The notes: generated by a model from the letters alone, not told the origin. DNA of 64,000 bases from Chelydra serpentina (GCA_037349315.1 JBAIAC010000007.1:22648001-22712000), one strand, 5' to 3'; positions 12,151-24,900 are shown, numbered from the stretch's first letter. Made by a program: numbers and translations.

Positions 12151-15100
12151 ATAAGATAGAAAGATGGTCAAAATTCCCCCATTTTTCAACAACTATAGGG
12201 CTGAATTTCAGATTTTGAAATTTTAAAAAAATTGAATTTTGAAAAAATTGGGATTTAAAAATAATTCACAAAATTGTTCCTCTGTTTCTAATAGGAAGGA
12301 GTGAGGAAGAGAGAAAAGGTCTGGCACCATTCGGTTCTTCATTCCTCTTCTCAGAGAGATGGCAGATGGGTTGGGTGCTTTTTAATATAACTAAATATAG
12401 GTATAGAACCAGAGCAAATGTGTTTGAATTACAGACAAGTGTGCACATAATCACAAAAAAAGAGTTCAACAAAGCTTTGTAATCTTCCCTTCCAATACTA
12501 TTGACTCTCTAACATCTGGAACCACGATTAATATTAACAAGCCTTAACTCAGCAGCTAGGAAATGCAAAAAGGTGGTTTGTACATTATTACTGGAACAAA
12601 TTTGTTGTCTTGTAATCAGCCATCATAAACCCTTCAACTAACTTTTTTCCCCCATTGAAACTGTACTGTATTGAATTGTCTTGGTATTAAGCAGTTTTTT
12701 TCTGGTGCTTTACCTTGCAAACCCATCTCAAAACAATACCAGATACTTTAATGGTATATTATGTTTGCTCCTCTAGTCTTCTTGGCCAAACAAAACAAGC
12801 AGAAGTGCCTTAAACTGAAGGCCAACATCTTTATGAAAACCATGAGTGCTTTTGCCCTTGCCGTATGATGTACCTTTAACATTCATGTTTACATGTCCTA
12901 CTTTGGAGGAGAGGATTTGTGGGGGGAGGTAGGATGCCTCACAGATGGTTATTCTACATTATGGAAAATGTTCAGATATGAAACGTTCTCAAGTCTATCT
13001 CTGCAGGGACCCTTTGAAATGCAGAACAGTGATGCTTTTGCTCTGTGGTTGTTTCAGTTACTTATTGGTAGAGATTTTTACCCCTGCAGCACATTTCTGG
13101 AAGTGCGCCACTAAGAGCTGAAGGTTGTAGACTGTTACCAACTAATGAAAGTGGTAAAAAGAGTATCAGGCTCAGCTGTTAGCCTGACCGGACGGAATGG
13201 CTCACAGTATACATAGCTTTTCACCTTCAAGTCACTGGTTCAAATCTAACCCATTTTGTTACTAACTGAAAACTGTCACATTATGACTGTTCAGCGGGTT
13301 ATGTGAAATAATTTGAAATTCAGTTCCTCATGGACCTGTTTCTCCATCATCACAGTTTCTATTACTTGGTCCTTTCAAGAGAGAGGCCAAGGATTGAACA
13401 AGTATGAAGACAACGCTACTTTCTCAACCCAGGAGGCACTCTCTCCAGGAAAATTTGAAGCACTATGGTGGCAGGGGTGTGAGAAAACTTGCAATGCCCC
13501 TGCTCAGGATGTACCTGCTTGCTAGCTAAATCATGAATTCATTTTCCAAAGGCTGTCTTTCCAGCAAGCAAATTCACTCACATATTTAAATACTGATTGG
13601 GACTGAAAAGCCAAAGAGCCTATGATATGACATAAGTAACTGAATCAACATGTTCTAGGGAGAGCAGAAGGTTGGGGGAAAACAATTTCTGATTTGACCT
13701 ATATTCAGAAAGGGGTAAAATGAAACATTTTGTTGTCTAGAAAACATTCTAATTATTAGCCTAGGACATTTCTGAAATGTCCTTGTTTTCAGTCTATATT
13801 CATAATGAAGCTGTTTCTCTGTCCTTTCTTCTCCCCTTCCCTATTTGTCCTTGAACTTGTGATCACCCAAGGAAACCACTGAGAAAAGAAGAGAATGGAA
13901 CAAGTCGAGCTGAATATGCAATGACGTCCTCCCAGAACAACAAAACAGTTGATAATGCAGTGGTATAATCCCCAGGACCCTCACAAGACATGGGAGGTGT
14001 TAAACTTTAAAAGCACACACACAAAGTATGCAAGGTGGGTGAAATAAGGAAATGAAAGGAGCTCTGTGGCCATGGACTTCATTTCGGGAATAGTGCACGT
14101 ATCAGTTATTCAGAGAAGAAAAGCAGACTGCTCTTCAGCCTTGCTGACTGTCAAAGGGAAGATAAACTTGCCAATCAGGGCTACCCAGAAAAAAAGACCT
14201 CACAAAGGCATAATCACTGCATGCCACATCTGTTGAAAGCAACATCATGATGCCTCCAGCTTCTGTTTTTCCCCTCTCTTTATTTTGATTGTCCACAAAG
14301 AGCTGCTTAAATAGGGTCCTTTGATGTGAAGGTGATATGTCAGAGTGGCAGCAATTTATTATAAATGGGTCTGAGATTCAGAGGGTGGAAGTCTTCACCT
14401 GCATGCTTCTCCAGCTTGTGCAGTGTTTTCTTTTACAAGCTAGAAGCTTTGTAGTCTCAATTAACTATTGTTTTGTTATTATAAGGAAAAGGGTTTCCGT
14501 TAATCCACCAAGCAACCAAAAATTGCATGAACTTGTGAGTTAACCCAGGAAATACAGCTGCAGTCTGGTGACTATGCAATTTCCATGGCTGAAGACTTTT
14601 CAAACAAAAGAAGTCAAAGTATGATCCTTGGCAATTAGCATAGCTTATTCAAGATAAGATAATATTAAAAGGTGCTTTGAACACAGTTACTTCGTAATCA
14701 GCCTCTATTTTCCCCTGCATATCCTTTATTTCCTAGCTTTAAACAAGTTCTAGATTTCTCCTCCTCTGTGAAGTTCTGCACATTTACTGTATTTGCACCA
14801 CACAGATCCATCAGAGAATCCCTCTAGAAAGGATTTTGTTTACAGTTTGGAGTGAATGTTTGGGCTTGACCATGTTGAAAGGACTAGCACCACTGGAAAC
14901 GGAAGTCCTCCTTGTCTATCCACTGATCAACTTCTGGGGGCAGAAAACAAGTGTTATTTCCTGAAGGTTTCGCATTTCCTGAGCTGGCCCACCAAGGACT
15001 TTGTAGGTCTTACTTAGAGGACTATTTACTAGTGACTAATAAATCGGTGTGCCCGTGTTAGCTCAGTCCTCTGCGTTTCCTGAGCAGAGACTGCCAATTG

Positions 15101-16582
15101 TGCCAAATTCTATGTGATAGCTTTGTGTTGTACCTTTTTGTGACATGGATTGCAGATTATTAAAAGTGAAGCTGAATCCACCAGACTCATTTCACTTAGG
15201 ATCTCAGGTTAGACTTAATCAGTAATCCCCTACGGTAAAGGCCAGTGTTTAGTCTAGAATATTGCCCACCCCAACCTTCTGGCATAGTATGTTTGGAAAT
15301 TTTATTTTTGTCATTCAATTGGTATGTCTCCATTTATCACTGTGCCGCAAGTAGCAATGCAGTGAAAAGAAAGTTATATCACACTCTGGCTTCTTGTCTT
15401 GCTGTCAAGCTTCAATAATACTTCGTCTCTGTCTTTGAAAAACTCAAACAAGCCATTGCAGTCTCATTGAATAAAGTAACTGCACGTTGGCGTTAAAGTA
15501 TATCAGTACTGAAACATGATGATATTTTTAGTTTTACCTATGGACGGGCCTGAGCTGCAAAATTTGGATCTGGATTTCGAACACCCCATTGTTTGAGGCT
15601 TTTCCATGTCTCGTGGTTTAGGGGAAACTGTGAAATCTGGATTCTGAAGCCCTTCCCCAGTAAAATTCTGGGGTACTCAGGTCAAGAGTTTTGGTTCAGA
15701 CCCATCTCTAGTTTTCTGTTACCTAATGAATGGATAGGGTATATGTAAATATATGTATCCTTTCACTGACAAAACAAAATGCTGCTATATACTGTTGTTG
15801 AGGAATCTATGGAGTTGTGTGATTATTTTTTCAGCCTGTCATCCCTATATAGGAATTTAAGTACATGAATATTATTTTTTAAATGTCAAGTCTTTCTTGA
15901 GGTGGAGTGAATGCAAATGCAAAAGCAAAAGTGAAAAGAAATAAATAACCCTTTACCCCAAGAACATGATCGTATATTTCCCTGCTGTATTTATATTATA
16001 TGCTTGCACAAAATACACTCATATGTTTTTAGGTGGAATTAACAATAACAGAATTTACAATTTGAATCTACTGTCCCAAATATGCATTGCCCAAGGCAAT
16101 TCCCCCCAAATACTATAATAAAGACATGTTACTCTCTTTCCAGGGTTTCTCAATCCATAAGATTATTTTGGTGTAGTTAATTACGTTTTGGCTTTTTAAT
16201 TTTTTTAAATTTTCTTTCATATAACTGTGCCATAGTTTAAGACTGGTTGCATGCATAGCTGAGAGTATATAGTACGATCATGGTCCAGACTCCCGATTAG
16301 CACCTTATTTTGCTGCTCGCTGATTTTTTTTTATTTCCTAGTAAAGCTTTAAAGACATGCTCTGTAAGGCCAAGATTACAAAGGGGTTTGCAGATCACTA
16401 CGTCTATAAAATGTATGCTTTTGCAAAAAATCTAAGCACAGGCCATATGGGTTTAATCCTAATCTCATTGATTTCAATGGAAAGAGAATCTGACCCATGA
16501 CCTAAAATATAATCAAAATTTAACCCATGCTCCCTAAACTGTTTATAGTGGAATGTGTGGCCTAAACAGTGAACACAAAATG

Positions 16583-16800
16583 GGGAGGCAGCATGTTTCA
16601 ATGGAAAGAGCACTGGGCAGGGACTCTAGAGACCTGGGTTTTATTGTCAGTTGTGCCACGGACCTGCTGTGTAATTTCTGGCAAATCACTTTGCCTCTCT
16701 GTGCCTCAGTTTCCCCCCAGGGGAATAATGGTACTTGCCTTCCTTATGACAGTGTCTTGAGATATATAATGACAAGCACCGTATAAGAGCTAAGTAGTAG
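16583..16800 (+). repeat. MIR-like CORE-SINE
   Basis: The head reads ggaaagagcactgggcaggg with gacctgggttttattgtc (tRNA-like B-box region). The core includes tcactttgcctctctgtg and cctcagtttcccccc, and the end is a gacaagcaccgtataagagc block. This is the canonical order of MIR/CORE-SINE modules on the plus strand. Confidence 0.75.
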
Positions 16801-16804
16801 CCAG

Positions 16805-19752
16805 ATTTGTGGACAGTTTCAATAAGCATACTAAGGCACATGAATTGTAAATTGTTCACCATAATATTGATCCGTTATTGCTGAATGTGCACTTCAATGC
16901 AGTTAAAAAGCAAACAAATCTAAAATTCTTTCATTGTTCGCTGGCCACGTTAGGACAGCAACAGTTAAAATAAGCAATTTCTCCTCTCTGCTTTACCAAA
17001 GAGACTTTACTCTGAACATTCACGGATCATGCTTTTGGAATAGGCAGAAAATTCTGCAGGGATAAGTCTGCTTTTAGAATTCTGACTTCCCCACATGCAG
17101 TCGAATACATTGCCGCAAAATGTAAGGGGCTCTTGAGAGGGGCACTGGGAGAAATATACTGGAAGCAGATTCCAATCTTCAGAAAAGAGAGGCCAGTGAG
17201 GTGATGCCTTGGGGGACATCTTCTGAAGCTTTCTGATGAGTTCAGGGTTTTGTTTAAGACTGCAAAGCTTCAGTAAAAGGGGCTTGTGTGCTCCCTTATT
17301 ATTACACATTTAATTAAATATAAAAGGAATATAGCAGTCTTGAGAGATAAGTGTTGCACTATAACAGTGACCCTGTAGAGCAAGAATTGGTGATTCAAAA
17401 TAGAAATTCACAGGATTTAAAGTGTATTTTTAGCCTCTAAAATGACAACGCGTTGAAAGGCCCTGTATAGCTAGATACACCAGATGAGGATCTGGCTCAT
17501 GATGTGACATCAGGGTGATTTACACTAGCTGAGGATCTGTCTCAGAGTTATGAGTTTCTAGATTTGCATTCCTCTGTTACCAAGACAAGACTTTACTTAG
17601 TCACTATAGCTTTAACCCCTAATCATGGTCAGACTTGCACATAAACTACCTGAATATTTTATGTCTGAGACAATGGATTAACTATGATTTTTCTTTTTAA
17701 ATCTAAATTTTAAATCAATATTTGCCATTAGAAGACTCATAGCAGAGACCAGCTCTAAAGGGTCTGATCCTGCAAAGTGCTGAGCACCCAACCCTCACTG
17801 ACATCAAGAAAGTTGAAGGTGCTTAGCCCCTTGCTAACTCAGACACAACAAACACATGACTAGCATAGAGCCCAGACCCTGCTTAGAAGCTGCAAAAACA
17901 GACTATAAAGGATGGACAGTTCTACTACGTTTAAGGTATAGAATATACATGTACAGACCTGATCCTCCACAGCCTTGCACTGTGTGTTGTCATTTACACT
18001 ATGCAATGTGGGTAGAAACCTATTGTTCTGATTTGGTGGCATTTTACACTCACTTTGTAGAGGTATAAATTCCTATGCATAGTGTAAGGCAATGGAAAAA
18101 CCAGACCTATTATAAATATATATATTTACAATACTCCCTGCATCTGTACAAACAAAAATATGATTTTATACTGCAAAGATGTGTTAAAATTAATGCATGA
18201 ATGTAAATATTCTGAGATCTGCCTTCTTGACTGTGTACCACATGTACAGACAAAAACAAATATTGTTTATGGGAAATCTGTATCAGTGGTAAATGACTAA
18301 AGAGAAAAAAAAATCAGAATTAATGTTGTCATGTTTCTCAAACAAGCCATTAATGTATATTTAGAATTTAAGGATATTGCTCAATAAGTATGTTCTGTAC
18401 CAAAAACTGTGTTGCATATACAGATTGTGCAGTACCCTATTTAAAAAGGCACCATAATTAATTTTTATTTTAAATAAAAATGCACTTATAAGTTTCCTGT
18501 GTCTTGTCATTTGACTGGCTGAGAATCTATATGCATCAAAGGGAAACAGAAAAACAGAATGAAATAAGTACGTTTTTAAGGGCTTTTCTAATGGCACCTG
18601 TATGAACTACAATTGTTTAAAAATATAGTGCCTTATGATTTCCAAAACAAATTGTGGCTATTGCCCACATACTGTATTTAGCGGGGTTCCACTTACATCC
18701 TCTTCACCAGTGCTTCCTAGCCACGGATACATGCACTGCCCCAGCCAAAAGCTTGAAGTGCCTATTTGTAGTCCCCATACGAGATACTTAGTACTGAAAC
18801 CGCCCTCCCTTGCCTTAATGATGAACCTACAGTGCGACTCCTGTACTGGACCTCACCTTTCAACTCTACACCCTCTAATTCCCAACAGATCATAGACTAG
18901 GAGGCTGCAGGATGCATATGAACGGAAACCAGGGAAAAGTGGTGAAGAAGTAACTTTGTGGTAGAGCCAAGCAATGAAACTAGTAAAATGTTGCAGCTGC
19001 CCAAAAAGGGTTAAAAACAACTGGCATTTTCTATCTATTAGGCTCAATGGTATCATATATGGGGAAAGTATGAATAAATTAAACTGAGTGTCTCTAACTT
19101 GCCTAATAAAATACTGCTTATATTGAGAGTACGTTTTTTACCCATCAGCTCATTATCAATTTATATTTGTATTAGCATAACTTTACATTTTAGCACTCAT
19201 AACAGTGAAAGGAAAAGTTCTGCCAAGTTTGGGCCAACGCACCAATGGAACTACATCAGCTTACCCCAGCTCAGAACCTGGCCCTTTGTATGGAAGCATA
19301 GGGACTTATCTTCAAATATATAAAGGTCTTGGCTGATTTTAATGCCCAAGAGAAGATTCTTGTGCAGTACAAAAATGTATAATAGCTGGCTTACTTCACG
19401 CTTAATAGCTTTCGATGGCTCTTTGAAGATGATTTCATACTCCAGTTTAATTAAAGAACTTTCTGAATTGAAAAAAACAAATCCAATATTGATGCAAAAT
19501 TCTTGATTGCAATTTAATAAGTTTAGCAATAAATCAGATCATATTATACAGTTGTGACAAAGCACCACTATTCGCACCCTACACTGCAGTAATCTTTGTA
19601 CAAAATACGCCTTATGCGGTAGCATTTGGCAACTAATAACTCACTGATCAATAATATTGTAGTGAAATGTCTGTATCAACTTTATAGGTAAAGCTGTAAA
19701 TTCCCGCTGTATGATGGAGGGGGGAAGAATTGGGAAATAAGTTAAAAATTAC
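16805..19752. other. No gene recognised
   Basis: Apart from weak foldback-family pieces near 17463-17545 (gatgaggatctggctc and gctgaggatctgtctc) and 17757-17830, I recognise nothing here. The sequence is AT-rich, with a short TA-rich patch near 18110-18125. Confidence 0.4.
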
Positions 19753-19755
19753 TTA

Positions 19756-20051
19756 GGGCTTGTCTTCACTACCCGCCGGATCGGCGGGTAGCAATCGATC
19801 TATCGGGGATCGATTTTTCGCATCTCGTTTAGACGCGATTAATCGAGCCCCGATCCCGCTCCCCGTCAGCTCCGGAAATCCACCTCATCGAAAGGCGGAA
19901 GCGGAGTCGACGTGGGAGCAGCAGCGATTGACTCGCCGCCGTCCTCACGGCCAGGTAAGTCGATTACGATACGCCGACTTCAGCTACGCTATTCACGTAG
20001 CTAAAGCTGCGTATCGTAGATCAACCCCCCCCCACCAGTGTAGCCCTGGGC
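19756..20051. mobile_element. CpG-rich MITE, probable PIF/Harbinger
   Basis: A ~296-bp CpG-rich island in AT-rich surroundings. Its ends, GGGCTTGTCTTCACTAC and the complement of CAGTGTAGCCCTGGGC, resemble the GGCTATGTCTACACTAC ends of the Harbinger element at 23595. TTA flanks both sides (19753-19755 and 20052-20054), as expected for a 3-bp PIF/Harbinger duplication. Internally it folds, with ggggatcgatttttcgc opposing gcgattaatcgagcccc. It abuts the CR1 fragment that starts at 20052. Confidence 0.6.
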
Positions 20052-20588
20052 TTAGACAAGTTAGATGACTTCAAGTCACCAGGGCCTGCTGAAATGCATC
20101 CTAGAATATTCAAGGAACTGACTGAGGAGATATCTGAGCCATTAGTGATTATCTTAAAAAACTCATGGAAGACAGGAGATATTCCAGAGGACTTGGAAGG
20201 GGGAAAATATAGTGCCAATTTACAAAAGGGGGAATAAGGACAACCCAGGGAATCACAGACCAGTCAGCTTACTTTCAGTATCCAGAAAGATAATGGAGCA
20301 AATAATCAAGCAATCAGTTTGCCAACACCTAGAAGATAATAAGGTGATAAGTAACAGCGTAGATTTGTCAAGAACAAATTGTGTCAAACTAACTAAATAA
20401 TTGTCTTTGCCAGCGTTACAAGCCTTGTGGATGGGGGGAAGTGGTAGATGTGGTATAGCTTGACTTTAGTAAGGCTTTTGATACTGTCTTGTATGAACTT
20501 CTCATAAACAAACTAGGGAAATACAACTGTCCTAGATAGAGCTACCATAATGTGGGGGCATAACTGGTTGGAAAACCGTTCCAAGAGA

Positions 20589-20669
20589 AACGACAAAGGG
20601 TCCTGTGGCACCTTATAGACTAACAGAGGTATTGAAGCATAAGCTTTCGTGGGTGAATACCCACTTCTT
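20589..20669 (-). mobile_element. Penelope-like element tail inserted in CR1
   Basis: An ~81-bp minus-strand segment matching the ends of the Penelope-like element at 58865: the complement of CACGAAAGCTTATGCT, followed by a GTTAGTCTATAAGGTGCCAC block. It interrupts the CR1 frame and is bounded by an 11-12 bp duplication, gttccaagaga, at 20578-20588 and 20671-20681. A hairpin gtgggtgaatacccac sits next to the gaaag motif. Confidence 0.85.
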
Positions 20670-20821
20670 CGTTCCAAGAGAGTAGTAATTGGTAGTTCAC
20701 AGTCAAGCTGGAAGGGCATATCAAGCACGGTCCTGCAAGGATCTGTCTGAAATGACTAGGATGAAATTCAATAAGGACAAATGCAAAGTATTCCACTTAG
20801 GAAGGAACAATCAACTGCACC

Positions 20822-21061
20822 CAGAGGCACTGACTTTCTGAGTTCCCAGGGGGTGCTCGACCCCCACTCCACCCCTTCCCCCAAGCCCTTACCCCCACCC
20901 TGCCTCTTCCCACCCCATTCTGTCCCCTCCCCCTGCCTCTTCCTGCCCACCCTCCCTCCCAGCACCTCCTGCACACCACTGAACAGTTGATCATCAGCAG
21001 GCAGGAGATGCTGGGAAGAGGGGGAGGAGTTGATTCAGCAGGCTGATGATGAGTGCCTATG
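20822..21061. mobile_element. hAT-type non-autonomous element (CGCCGAC-end family) in CR1
   Basis: It starts CAGAGGCACTGAC and ends with the complement of CATAGGCACTCATC, matching the CATAGG-GCCGAC ends of the element at 62972. The body is C-rich on its left and G-rich on its right (gggaagagggggaggag). The flanks read gcacccag and gcacacag (7 of 8 identical), which would be an 8-bp target duplication if three end bases were lost. CR1 sequence resumes directly after it. Confidence 0.65.
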
Positions 21062-21359
21062 GCACACAGAAAATCGGAAATGACTGCCTAGGAAGGAGTA
21101 CTGCAGAAAGGGAGGGTTGTAGTGCATCACAAGCTAAACAGGAGTCAAAAGTGTAACACTTGCGGAAAAAAAAAAAAAAGCAAGCATCATTGTGGGATGT
21201 ATTAGCAGAAGTGTTGTAAGCAAGACATAAATAATTCTTCCTCTCTATTCTGCACTGCTTAGGCCACAACTGGAGTATTGTGTCCACATTTCAGGAAAGA
21301 TGTGGACAAATTGGAGAAAGTCCAGAGAAGAGCAACAAAAATGACTAAAGGTTTAGATT

Positions 21360-23591
21360 TTGCCCAGGTCTATTAAAAGTGAATATTCCAGGCATAAAAC
21401 TGCATGAACTGTCTGATCGTGGCTTGCCTCTTTGACCATGGAAGTTTCCTGGCCACCCACCTTTCTGGTTTCTCCTAGCATACAATCTAGACCCATGTAC
21501 CTCCTCTCTCCAACTATCTCTCCCTGCCATTTTGCCTAGTGCCCTATCATCCTACAAGACTTCCCCCGTGCTATCGAACTGTTCTAGCTTTCTTTATCTT
21601 GCTGTTGCAATCTACTTGATTTCTTCTCCTTCCCAGATTATTTTTTTATTTATTAAAATTCAAGGGTGATGAAGGGGCTAAAGTTACAATCTGATTTGAG
21701 GAAATTGGACAAACTGAAGTCAGGAAATGCAGAATTAAGCGTGACTGAAAACAGGAGAAGAAAAGAAGGAAAACAAATTGAGCAACTGACAATAAGAGCA
21801 TAAAATAGAAAGCCCATGTGAACTAGTATGTTCATTGCTAGTTTTCACTAAGACACTGTCCTTGACAGCATGCTGTACTCCCAAACTTAGTATCTTACAT
21901 GCTGCTAGCACATTTAAATTTGTCAATAATACGGAAAACAATGTTTTTTCTGGTATAAAAACCTGGGGATTGTGAAATGTGAAGCACTGCACTGAAAGCA
22001 AATCGAAGGACTGGCACCTCCCCCTCCTCCTCTGCTCAGGTGAGAAAGGAAGTGACCTATATTGTGAAGAAGATACACATCCATGTCAGAAGCCTTTGCA
22101 GTCAAAGGGGATAAAGATGTGACCACAGGAGAGCCCCACTGCAGCTTCCCGAGGCAAAGAAAAGCTGTCTGACACATTGTCAGCACCTCCCAGTCTGGGG
22201 GGGGGGGGCGGAAAAGAAACACTCATGCTGTAGTACTGAAGAGGAGCCCCTGCTATGAACAATTGGTGAATCCGGAGAACAGTCACTAAAAAGGTAAACC
22301 ACAGTTGTAGCGAAACTACAAAAGATTCATAATTTATCATGTAACTTAAAATTCAAAAATTCATTAGTCTTTAGTTTGCCCAGGTTAGTAAATCCATAAT
22401 TTTGAGTCACTCATTTGATCAATTGCTTAGACATTTTAATGATTTGGTCAAATGTGTGAGCGAAATGATCATTTAACCAAAGGAGTGAAAATTTCAGTCT
22501 TCTAATAAAATTACTAGTAGACTAGAATAAGCCAAATCAATATATAGTACAAATATGCTTAGATTACTGCAGAGGAGAATTTGACTCAATACTTGTAACA
22601 AAGTATAAACAAAGTTTCTGAGCAGAATTGAAAGCATTCATAAATAATAAAGGAAATGGCAAGTTAAAACATCTCCAGAAAGACTTGTGGTGTTCCTCAT
22701 CTCCATAAGCCCGTCACTGGGAACCAAGCTTTCTGTGTGACACCAATGGAGTAACTGTTACTGGGATTTAATGTTCAGAGAGACAGAGAGAGAGAGAGAG
22801 AGAGAGTTATAATAAATGGTGCTGCAGTGTATTCTGTGATTTTGGTTCTCTCTGCATAATCATGATTAAGTGCATTTCAGTGGTTTCATTTGGAGACACG
22901 TTCTGCTGAGGACCCCAGGATTTTAATGGAAGATGACCAGTACAATTCCTTTTTAAACTACAATTTCCTTTGTGTCTGACAGATGCTTTAAAGTGGTCAC
23001 ACTTGAAAAGGACAGGGGGTTCTGGTCTTAGAAAAAAAATGATATGGTATTAATAAATAGCTAGAATTCATAGTTTAAATGTTCTTCTGACCACCAAAAA
23101 TATTTCTCCCATACACACAGCTGGTCTTTTATTTAACAAGCATCATATCTGGCATCTTAATATCCTTTCAATGGCTATTGTATTTAATTAGATAATTTTT
23201 ATGGAACAAAAATGGCTATTTCAAACTAATACAACAGCTGCCCTTAAAGGTGACCCAAATCTAATTAACTGTCAGTATTTAAGACAAATACTAAGTATAA
23301 AAAATCCTAGTGTGTTACAAACTTTTTATTCTGGGTCATATTTAAAGAGTAACATTCACTTTCAGATTTAGAAACCTCTCCCATCTCCTTAGAAAGCACC
23401 ATGTCAAGTTCCTATTCTGGACCTCAGCACAGGTTGAAATAAAGATTGATTCTCTTTAGTGTTACAAGTCAGCCTCATGCTCTCATTCTTGCTAATGTAA
23501 TATCAATCTGGTTTTGTGACACTGCCCTGCCATCATATGAAAATGAACAAGTCTTTACATGGAGGCTGAGAACTCGGTGCTGGTACCACAC
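21360..23591. other. No gene recognised; low-complexity patches
   Basis: No exon or repeat family recognised. It holds a G-run at about 22198-22208, an (AG)n microsatellite listed separately, and AT-rich single-copy-looking DNA. Confidence 0.4.
22779..22806. repeat. (AG)n microsatellite
   Basis: Dinucleotide AG repeat, with one imperfect unit at the left. Confidence 0.95.
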
Positions 23592-23594
23592 TCA

Positions 23595-24500
23595 GGCTAT
23601 GTCTACACTACAAAGTTAAGTCGACTTAATTTATGTCAATCATCCACCACTGTAATTAAATTGTTTTTACATGTCCACACAACACTCCTTGTGATGGCCG
23701 TGCGTGTCCACCATTGAGTAGCTATCCCACTGTGCAACTCGCCACCATCTGCCGCTGTGCATTGTGGGAATGGATCACAGTGCCTCCTGGGGGCGGGCTC
23801 AGCAGCCCATGATGCATTTTTCTCCGTGTCATCATTCCATGGGCTTCTGACTACATTTCACACGGCTTTTCAACATCCCCTGTAAACTGTGCACTCACCA
23901 TCTCGGTCTGAAGTCTCATGATGAGCATTATGAACAACACGCAGCTGATCCTGCAGTATTTCATGAGCTGCGAATTTGATAGTGACTCCATGGTGTCTGC
24001 CCTGCTGTGCGCCATGGAAAGAAACAATTCAAGATTGCTGTTGGCATTCACGGAGCAGCTGCACACGGTGGACCGTCACTACTGGGCATGGGAAACGAGC
24101 ACTGAGTGGTGGTTCACATTGTGATGGAGGTATGGAGCAATAAGCAGTGGCTGCAGAACTTTCGGATTTGCAAAGCCACCTTCCTGGAACTGTGTGTGGA
24201 GCTCACCCCTGCCCTGCTGCGTAATGACACCAAAATGAGAGCTGCCCTCGTGGTGGAGAAGCAAGCGGCAATCACTGTGTGGAAGCTGACAAAAATGCCA
24301 GACTGCTACCGATCAGTCACCAACCAGTTTGGAGTTGGGAAGTGTACCATGGGAATTGCAGTGATGCAAGCGTGCAGGACCATTAATCGCCTCCTCCTAC
24401 GAAGGACTATGACTCTGGGCCTTTAAAAGACTAACACCCCCACTGTTTTGTCGACGAAAGCTGCCTTTTGTCAACAAAACTGTGTAGTGTAGACATGGCC
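23595..24500 (+). mobile_element. PIF/Harbinger element, internally deleted
   Basis: The 17-bp terminal inverted repeats, GGCTATGTCTACACTAC and the complement of GGCCATGTCTACACTAC, differ at one base. A 3-bp duplication, TCA, flanks them (23592-23594 and 24501-24503), as in PIF/Harbinger elements. The 906-bp body contains a broken transposase N-terminal half, while the DDE catalytic half is missing and the frame runs almost directly into the right end. It is therefore a non-autonomous deletion derivative that kept coding sequence. Confidence 0.85.
23918..24426 (+). pseudogene. Harbinger transposase N-terminal half, frameshifted
   Basis: Two overlapping open frames, 23918-24124 and 24106-24426, lie in different phases and together look like one protein. 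The first carries a SALLCAMERNNSRLLLAFTE block. The second carries FLELCVELTPALL, then the helix-turn-helix-like block VWKLTKMPDCYRSV and NQFGVGKCTMG, which is the conserved N-terminal region of PIF/Harbinger transposases. The frame break lies near 24115. No catalytic Asp or Glu of the DDE domain is present because the element is deleted downstream. It is not functional as seen. Confidence 0.8.
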
Positions 24501-24720
24501 TCAGTCTCAGGAGGGAAGGTGCAAGAGTATTTACTCTCAGCCTTTTACTGTTGACTGATTCATATACCACTTAATGCAGCAGGAATTTCTTACGTGAAGC
24601 GCTAAATTATGGCTCTTGGGAGCCAAAAGGTGTGTAATGAGGGAGAGGGCAGCAGCACACACAGATGTGGGAGGGAGGCAATGTGTGAAACGTGTAGCAC
24701 TGGAGGGAAATGCATCTTAG

Positions 24721-24900
24721 GCCTAGTCTACACTAGAAAAGGTTTGCTGGTATAGCTATGCCAGCAAACCTCCTAGTGTGGACGCAGGTTCTGACAGCAA
24801 AAATGTGCTTTGGCTGTAAACCTTGTACCAGTTCTGTCTGAAATAAGCTCTCTCAGCAAAAGCATTTTGTTGGTATAACTGTTTATAGTAGGGCTTTTGC
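24721..24900 (+). mobile_element. Harbinger-like MITE fragment
   Basis: The left end, TTAGGCCTAGTCTACACTAG, resembles Harbinger ends seen elsewhere in the window. The body contains a perfect internal inverted repeat, ggtttgctgg and ccagcaaacc. The right end near 24890-24900 is degraded, so the boundary is approximate. Confidence 0.5.

Larger units (their letters stand above)
7396..16580. other. Long stretch without a recognised gene
   Basis: Apart from three foldback repeats and a polypurine tract listed separately, I see no recognisable repeat or exon. Open frames are at most about 107 codons and match no family I know. A tRNA-like B-box (ggttcaaatct) occurs near 13242 without a convincing A-box. 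Confidence 0.45.
20052..21358 (+). pseudogene. Decayed CR1 LINE ORF2, interrupted by two insertions
   Basis: The surviving segments (about 20052-20577, 20682-20821 and 21062-21358) encode CR1 reverse transcriptase remnants. There is an SPGPAEMHPRIFKEL-like start, a NPGNHRPVSLLSVSRKIMEQ block, a [14 protein letters not shown] palm motif at about 20460-20490, and a C-terminal region with an LEYCVH-like block near 21265. Stops and indels are numerous. It belongs to an older subfamily than the element at 37276. A Penelope-like tail and a hAT derivative are inserted into it, and homology ends near 21358. Confidence 0.85.

Noticed and set aside
13185..13260. Possible tRNA gene or SINE head (B-box-like ggttcaaatct)
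   Set aside because: No convincing A-box at the right distance and no cloverleaf.
23918..24426. A host gene derived from a Harbinger transposase
   Set aside because: The sequence lies within terminal inverted repeats with a target duplication and is frameshifted, so it is simpler to read it as transposon remnant.
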